DNA of 64,000 bases from Porodaedalea pini (Eukaryota; Basidiomycota; Agaricomycetes; Hymenochaetales; Hymenochaetaceae), in contig NBAY01000001.1 of the NCBI GenBank assembly GCA_002794775.1, positions 992,001-1,056,000 on the forward strand, in the 5' to 3' direction. Below are positions 57,583-64,000 of the stretch, in pieces. The notes under the pieces were generated by a model. The model was given only the letters and a program-made list of their open reading frames with translations. It was not told the origin of the DNA and did not search any database. The first letter of the stretch is position 1. Each line of letters begins with the position of its first letter. The position numbers and the translations under genes are program-made.

Positions 57583-58711
57583 ATGAAGATTTGTCGCTCA
57601 ATCTCCAACGCCCTCCGCTGCACACTGCTGCTTGGCCTCGTGGGAGCGATGCGGGTGCTCGCGCAGAGCAGCGTGAGCGCGGGTATGGGCTGCGGGCACC
57701 ACCAAGGGTGAGACTCGTTCTCTGTACATCAATTAGGTGTGATGTGTGTTTACTGAGCTGCGGATAGCGATGACCAACACGGGGACTCGGACGACGACGA
57801 CGACAATGGCGAAAACGATGGTCCCAATGATCGTATGTCGAGCAGCTGGTCGTGGTCTTTCTGCGGTACGGCGACGGCGACGGCGAGTGTTAGTGGGGGC
57901 TCCGCCTCGAGTTCCGGCGCAGCACGCGGCGGCGGCAATGCGGATATAAGCACGAACGGCAGCCATATCAGCAAAGGGTCGATAGCGGGGATCGTCATCG
58001 CCATCCGTGAGTGTTTACGAGAATTAAATCTGACAAGGGTCGAGGGTAAAGCGCGTAACGTATCCTGATTAACGTGAATGAAACTGCTGTACAGTCGTCG
58101 CCCTAATCCTCGCCTCGTATCTCCTCTGCTTCATCCGCCGCCGACACGCAAGAAAGCGGCGGCTCGCGAACAGGCCTGCACTCCTCGGGCCCGCATTTGT
58201 CACGTCTTCCCATCCAGCCGGGACGAAGGAAGGCGCCGGTGCGCAGATGCAGGCTCAGACGATGGCGAACGTCGCGCCGGCCCGCCCACCAGGCCTCCAG
58301 CACACCGCAAGCCGAAGCACGCTCCCGCCCATCCCATTCGACACGCCCGCATACACGTCCACAGACAACCTCGCGTCGCTCTCGCTCTTGCACGCGCAGT
58401 CGCAGTCGCACCGCGGCTCGACCGCGCTCTCGTACAGCACGCCCTCCGAGTCGACGGGCGTTACGGCTGCCACCGCCGGGCACGGAAGCGGGCACGGGAG
58501 CGGATACGGGTACGGCGTCGGGGCTGGGTATGCGAATTTGCACGAGGGGATGCTCTCACGGCAGAAGGAGCTCGAGTCGAGCTATCGCAGGATGGAGATG
58601 GGGCAGCTAGCCGACCATCCTGCTACAGGTGGTGGTGGGGCGACCGGTTCGAATTATGCGGCTGGTACTGGAAACTTGCCGGAGCACCCGCCGCCTCAGT
58701 ATAACGAATAA
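57583..58711 (+). CDS. Single-pass membrane protein with C-terminal PPxY
   Basis: A signal peptide (MKICRSISNALRCTLLLGLV) is followed by an Asp-rich then Ser/Gly-rich ectodomain (GDSDDDDDNGENDGPND, SSSWSWSFCGTATATA). One TM segment (GSIAGIVIAILVALILASYL) is followed by basic stop-transfer residues (RRRHARKRR). The cytosolic tail of about 200 residues ends PPPQYNE. The layout is that of fungal wall-sensor-like or receptor-like type I proteins, but no WSC or lectin domain is seen. PPxY binds WW domains, such as those of Rsp5/Nedd4 ubiquitin ligases, which suggests sorting or turnover by ubiquitin. Two introns; the second splits a Leu codon inside the TM segment. Confidence 0.75.
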
Positions 58712-58917
58712 AGATGCCTAAGCTTGATTTCTTTTCTCTTCGTTTCGTTTTCTTGTCGTTCAAGTTTCACAGTATAGATCTAGGAATGCAAATTCGTCAG
58801 ATATGTACATTTATTTTGGTCACATACAGGAGAGTCTCTAGTAGTGTTGTAAATTAGCAGGGTGATAAGCTATGCACAGTGTTCAGCAGGCAGTATAGAG
58901 AAGCAGGTGACAAGCGC

Positions 58918-61016
58918 TCATGCAGACTCCAGGGCTTTGTTAATCTTCCATACCAGATAGAGCACAAGGGGATTCGAGGACTTCGCTTTCGAGTGCTCGG
59001 AGATATCATCTTTTTCTTGTTCATCATCCTTGTCGTTGAAGTTTGTCATCGAAGGCAGAGACGCCAAAACCTCGATTTCGGCTTTCCGCCGAGTGTGGAG
59101 CATTTGCATGAGCTCTCGTCTAGAAGAGTCATCAGGAAGCATGGCCAAATGAAGCTAAGAAACGCATGGACAGCTTACTTCCAGGGATATGGGAGATTGT
59201 TGGTTGAGCGTAGCAGCGACAGAGCCTGGAAAAGTAGGCTCCAGCATTTCTGAATTAAAAGGGGGAGGACCGACGAGAAACTGTACCTTTCGCTGGTCGT
59301 GCATTGTGATCGGTAAGAGCGCGTCCCTGTCAACTCCCAGACTACTCAACGTGCTTCAAGTTTAGCGCGGGTGAACATGACATTTGCAGTAGGGAAAGGC
59401 ACCTCAAGGCTTCTGCAGCAGAAACGCCGATCCATTCCACACGCTCGGCTGCTAGAGAATCGTTCTCGTGGCGCATACTGGCGCTGCCGTATTTGTAGAC
59501 AGAGACAATGTGGAGGCCGTATGCGTCTGCGTCGACGAGTGCGAGGATTCGGGTTCTGGAGAGTAGACAAAGAACACGCATCAAGCCTAGTACATAGCAT
59601 ATAGGCAGGCATATAGTTCTACTTCTCGGGCATGTTGTCAGAGAAGGTCTTGACCAGCTGTCGCGTCGCAAGATCGGGATAGCCTTTACCCTGCGAGCAG
59701 TTCATGAGCTAATATAATACACAAGTCGTAGAAATCTCAGGTCACTGTGATGAGAAGGCCTGGACCGGAGAGAGATGGATGACTAGTCAAGCCGGCGCCT
59801 CGCAAAGTTTGGAATACGGCCTGAAGAGCTCGCTGAGTTATCGTAACTGTCAATAGAGTAAAGAACGGCTGACGTCTTTCTCTACTATAAGAATCCAGGC
59901 GATGTCCTCGTTGATCTCGAACTCAGCGATGTCTTGCCCGTTGGGAATAAGCGATGCCTGAACCATATTCAATTATATGTCGAGCCACAAGGTGTATAAC
60001 GAGAATAACATACTTCTGTGTCATGGCCAATGACCGTGGTGCCATCACAAAGGTGGATGATAAGCGCTGAACCGCAGTATAAACCTTTCGAGGATGCTCT
60101 CTATACCTTTAATTTAGCATTGATATTGCTTAAAAGAAGCATAATACCTCACGATATTGAGGTCGGAACGGTTAATCGAGAACGTTGCTGCCAAATCATC
60201 CACCAGCTATGGGGAAGATTTAATTGCAAGGGACATGGTAGTGGTTCGCTTCTTACCGCATCAACTGTCGCTTGGCCTTTGAATAGTGACACATCTCTAT
60301 AGAAAAGGTCGCTATATGCGCTAGTTAATCGAAGGATGTAAACATATAGGACTAAGAGCTCCACCGTTTGGTCATCGGAGACTGGTTGACGAGGGCCTCG
60401 TGTGCTTCATTCGCAACTCTCAGCAGCTGCGCTACAGAAGTCGTTCAACAGAAGTGCTTCGAGCGCTTATACGAAGGACGCTGACCGGGTGCCTTAGCAC
60501 TTGGACCTTTTGACTTCTTCGGGAATTGGACTGAGCGCATCTTAGTTGTGCTACGAATTTATCAGATGCTATGCAAGTGGAAGATTAGATGTTTGAAAGA
60601 ACCTACTCCCCATCCAGTTGTGTCTTTCCTCTGTTTGCTAGCTCTAGAATTATTTTCTTTGGCACTGGTGGGGTTCCTTGCTGCGAGCTCGAGGTGTAAC
60701 CGGAGTCTCTCCTTGGTTTTGGCTTTAAGGATGCAGTCAGCTGAGAGAGGAACGATAGAGCAAGATTCTCGAGGTGAGAGATAGCTTCATTTCTAGATGC
60801 AGAGTCAGCTATCTCAATCAGGATATTAGCGAGATTCTCATACGTTCTGCTGTCTGTATCCATCTCGTCTTCACTGCCCACGTCTCCACGCTCCATAACT
60901 ACGTCGTCTGTCTCGATGTCACTGTCCTCGTCCGATGCATTGTTATCCGGGTTTCCTCCGATGTCCAAGAAGTCATCATCAAGCACAGAATCTATGGGGT
61001 CGTCTAGCCTTTGCAT
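58918..61016 (-). CDS. SPO11: Spo11 meiotic DNA double-strand-break protein
   Basis: An orthologue of the topoisomerase VI A subunit that starts meiotic recombination. An acidic N-terminus from MQRLDDPIDSVLDDDFLDIG is followed by the winged-helix block VANEAHEALVNQSPMTKR. The catalytic Tyr is in DLFYRDVSLFKGQATVDA (Y before RD). Next come LVDDLAATFSINRSDLNIVS, KGLYCGSALIIHLCDGTTVI and the Toprim part (WILIVEKDAVFQTLRGAGL, LLITGKGYPDLATRQLVKTF, ALVDADAYGLHIVSVYKYGS). The metal-binding Glu and D-x-D are all present. The C-terminus is RRELMQMLHTRRKAEIEVLA, with the stop at 58918-58920. At least seven introns join in frame. It is divergent to the GTPBP1-like gene. Confidence 0.93.
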
Positions 61017-61333
61017 GCTGTTCGTGGTAGTTGAGGAACGCGTTGCAGAAACGCGACTTGAGTGAGCACGTGGTGACGCGCGGATCAGTTAGCAGGATAC
61101 AGCATTAAAAAATGGATATTTCTTATCCATGCCAGGAGCTGCTATGAAGGTTTTGTTCTGGGGTAACTTTGCTGCAGAGTGTGCGTGGCGAATCACGTAG
61201 AAGCTAGCCTAGTCAAAGAGAGTCATTTACTTGCCACAGAGTCCGAGTCACAGCAAGTCACATTACAGCAATAAATGCGTCTACCGAGTTGGCTGGTACG
61301 CAAATTAGATTCGGCCGGTTCCCTTCGAACGTC
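61017..61333. promoter_or_regulatory. Divergent promoter of SPO11 and the GTPBP1-like gene
   Basis: 317 bp between the two starts, no gene inside. CACGTG is present near 61068. It must drive both a meiosis gene and a translation-type GTPase. Confidence 0.4.
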
Positions 61334-63895
61334 ATGACTAGCTTGCGCAGCTTTCAAAATGAAATCGACGACATACATAACAAGGAAGTCGCCAGACAAC
61401 GCTCGCACAGTAACAAAGAGCAAGAGAAGGAGAACAAGAATCCAGCAAATGGAAACAACGCACAACTTGAAGCTGGTAAGGAGCGGCTAGGTGCAGAGGA
61501 TGACTCCGACCTTGAGGCGGAATTGCAGGTCTGTTTAGGATATCATGCGTTTCTTGTCTCCCCAACTAAAGATGCTTGAAGAACTTACTGCTTTCTGAAA
61601 ATAATGAAGACCGTGATCGCGCTCGAGACATTTTGGCTGGATTGTTGACGACCCATAAAGGCGAATATATCCTCCGATTAGGAGCCAGACCACACCACAC
61701 TCTATTATTTGCTGGAAATGCTTCCACGAGTGCAGATGGCTGGTTAGGGACTTCGCGATCGGAGGATGAGCTGCAGAGACTGTGTGGCGAAGTGACAAAG
61801 CTAGTAGAGGAAGTTGGCGGGAAGGTGAATTACTCTTGAGTTTGAACCTGCTATCCAGTTCCTGAAAATCTGCAGGTCTCTACGCTATACCCCCCCTCAA
61901 GTTCTCAACTACGAACTGCATTACTACTACGACTTCCTCCGCCTAGCGTGTCTCTTCTGGCCGAAGTGCGTTGTGCTGTTGTTGGGAATGTTGACAGCGG
62001 AAAGTCGACGACACTCGGCGTTCTTACTAGAGGTAATCCTCTGCCATCCCTTGAGACTACTCGGTGCTTACAGCTATGATAGGTGGCCTGGATGATGGGA
62101 GGGGCCGGGCTAGGGTTGGGTTATTCCGCCACAAACATGAACTAGAGACAGGGAGGACCTCGAGTGTTGGTATGGAGGTTAGCACAAAGTCCTTCTGCTT
62201 ATATGCAGTAAATATAATAAGACTCAATGGACTTTATGATGGTACTTTAGATCTTAGGCTTCACTCCTTCCGGAGAACCAATACTTCCCGCAACTGCATC
62301 ATCCACAGATCAAGATGTCATCCGCAGGGAAAAGCTTGGCTGGGATGAGATTACTATGCAGGCTGCAAAGGTGGTGTCCTTTATTGGCAAGTTTCTTCTT
62401 TATGGGATGTCGCTTGTGCTCACGATCTTCTAGACCTCGCTGGCCATGAGAAGTATCTGAAGACGACTTTATATGGTCTGACTTCTGGGTCCCCTTCTTG
62501 TGTTATGCTTATGGTCGGTGCAAATGCGGGACTTATTGGAATGTCAAAAGAGCATCTTGCAATTTCATTAGCTCTCAATGTTCCAGTAGTAGTCTGCATT
62601 ACCAAGGTATTTCGCCGAATTATTGAGCTCATCCAGATTGCTCATCACTCTTGAAGATCGATATGACACCTCCAAATGTCCTTGCTGAGACGATCAAGCA
62701 AGTAACAAAGATCCTCAAGAGTCCAGGGTGTCGCAAGACGCCAGTATTTGTGAAATCGTTGGAAACTGCAGTCGAAGTTTCCCAAGTCTTTGCGACGGAG
62801 CGGTGCGAACCCCTTCTGCTGTTATGCGCTGCATAAACTTATGAGATACACTGTTATGAAGATTATGTCCTATTTTCCAAGTTTCAAATGTTTCTGGCCT
62901 GGGCCTTGATCTTGTCCGTACTTTCTTGAATCTATTACCATCTAGCGAGGCCGATGGCGACAAGTTCGCTTCTGATCAGCCATTGGAGGTGATTTAACAT
63001 GACTCTCTGCACTCTCAGTTACTGACTCCTCTTAGTATTCTATAACTGAAGTCTGGTCCGTTCCGTACGTTGGGACCGTGGTGAATGGTATCCTAAATGC
63101 AGGCCACGTCAAAGTTGGTGACCCTATTTATCTTGGGCCGGACTCAAATGGAAATTGGCATACCACAGTCATCAAGAGTATCCAGCGAAAACGGTAAGAA
63201 CTCGACGGGTGTCATTTGTCCTCAGAATTTATTAGACCATCTCAGGGCGCCTGTGACGACTGCTGATGCGGGACAGTGCGTTTCATTTGCCTTGAAGCGA
63301 ATGCGCCGTACCGCTGTGCGCAAGGGTATGATAATTGCAGCGAAGACTGATACTCCGCCTCGAGGTGAGCCAAAGCACCGGATCGAAGGGGTCGCCAATT
63401 TAAAGTCTCTTCTTCAGCTGTTCGTCGATTTAAGGGTCAAGTTTTGATTCTATAGTAAGTAAGGCATGCTCCTCCAGTCACCGTTCGACACTGAGTTTCC
63501 TCAGCCACAATACGACATTGCAAAAGGGCTACCAGGTATGTGCAGACCGTTTTTCAATCAACGAATTTTTTGTTGACTATAAAGTCCCACAGGCTATGCT
63601 TCACTGTGGAGTAAGTCTCAAAGCACGATCAGCATGTACAGTATTAATGCTATTGTTAGGCTGTTCGTCAGACCGTGAAGATCATCGACATGGATAACCC
63701 ACAGGGCGTCCTTCGTACCGGCGATCGCGCGTCAGTTAACTTTGAGTTTGTCTCACATCCTGAGTTTATCAAAGAAGGCATGAAGCTGCTTTTCCGTGAG
63801 GGAAAGACCAAGGTGAGGCTCTAGGCTAGTTGAATCCTTGCATCCCGTAACTGACTGGCTTGAAGGGCCTGGGCGTTATCACCGAGCTCTTGTAG
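61334..63895 (+). CDS. GTPBP1/GTPBP2-like translational GTPase
   Basis: An EF1A-like GTPase of the GTPBP1 family (about 600 residues). The likely start is [19 protein letters not shown] at 61334. G1 is [18 protein letters not shown], the switch region is [21 protein letters not shown]3 is [15 protein letters not shown] and G4 is [12 protein letters not shown]. Domain II carries [20 protein letters not shown] and domain [23 protein letters not shown]. The end is [15 protein letters not shown] with the stop at 63893-63895. The family takes part in ribosome rescue and mRNA surveillance with the exosome. Junctions, including the one before [10 protein letters not shown], join in phase. A few bases after the stop complete the window. 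Confidence 0.9.
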
Positions 63896-64000
63896 TCTTG
63901 CGTTTTCTGGTCGCATGCCATAACATTTATTGGACGTTGCTAACTCGTGTAGCAGTTCTCATTTTGTATTTCTGAGAACCGGTGCGGGCCATGAGCGTCC

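Noticed and set aside
1..64000. tRNA, rRNA, riboswitch and CRISPR signals
   Set aside because: I looked for tRNA B-box-like GTTCGANNC motifs with arms and for regularly spaced repeats; hits fell inside coding sequence or lacked partner arms. None is supported.

Overview
This window is nuclear DNA of a filamentous basidiomycete, most likely an Agaricomycete; a polypore-type wood decayer would fit, but that is inference. Genes are intron-dense with short introns of about 50-80 nt. Codon use is mixed GC. The gene set is fungal: a chromo-SET H3K9 methyltransferase, Rds1, Ctr, an SNG1-like protein, a NACHT-WD40 NLR-like gene and Zn2Cys6 genes. No tRNA, rRNA or CRISPR was recognised. Gene models were joined by hand from reading frames and GT-AG (one GC-AG) junctions, so internal exon edges are predictions.

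Left block (1-14.4 kb) is housekeeping. It holds the N-terminal part of an Fpr4-type nucleolar FKBP, divergent ARPC4, a large PARP-finger/HIRAN/SNF2/RING helicase of Rad5/HLTF type, a Ctr copper transporter, a MATA-HMG transcription factor and a CBM5/12-DUF3421 protein.

The accessory block (14.8-31.2 kb) is the unusual part. It starts with a small Zn2Cys6 locus. Next comes a 7.4-kb element (15467-22879) bounded by 18-bp terminal inverted repeats. It carries GGAAT-rich subterminal arrays, a long hairpin, two orphan ORFs and a decayed, intron-containing copy of a prolyl-tRNA synthetase gene. After it lies a NACHT-WD40 gene with near-identical 129-bp WD repeats and several frame breaks. The block ends with three tandemly related miniature Zn2Cys6 loci, of which the last (30278-30585) looks intact and encodes little more than the zinc cluster.

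The right block (31.2-64 kb) is again conserved: an oxysterol-binding protein, a small conserved basidiomycete protein, an Apq12-like membrane protein, MPC2, a Clr4/SUV39-type methyltransferase with a predicted 7-nt microexon, palmitoyl-protein thioesterase, an Rds1-like ferritin-fold protein, an SLC25 carrier, a RhoGAP, an SNG1-type membrane protein, a single-pass membrane protein with a C-terminal PPxY, Spo11 and a GTPBP1-type GTPase. It is interrupted by one PIF/Harbinger DNA transposon (53645-56759) with 22-bp terminal repeats, a TTA target duplication, an intact Myb-like gene and a transposase killed by three transition-type stop codons.

The housekeeping genes share no single pathway. 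Several act in genome maintenance or chromatin (Rad5/HLTF-like helicase, Clr4-like methyltransferase, Spo11). The strongest leads for new biology are the PARP-finger/Rad5 fusion, the mini-Zn2Cys6 family, and the host-gene capture in the 7.4-kb element.
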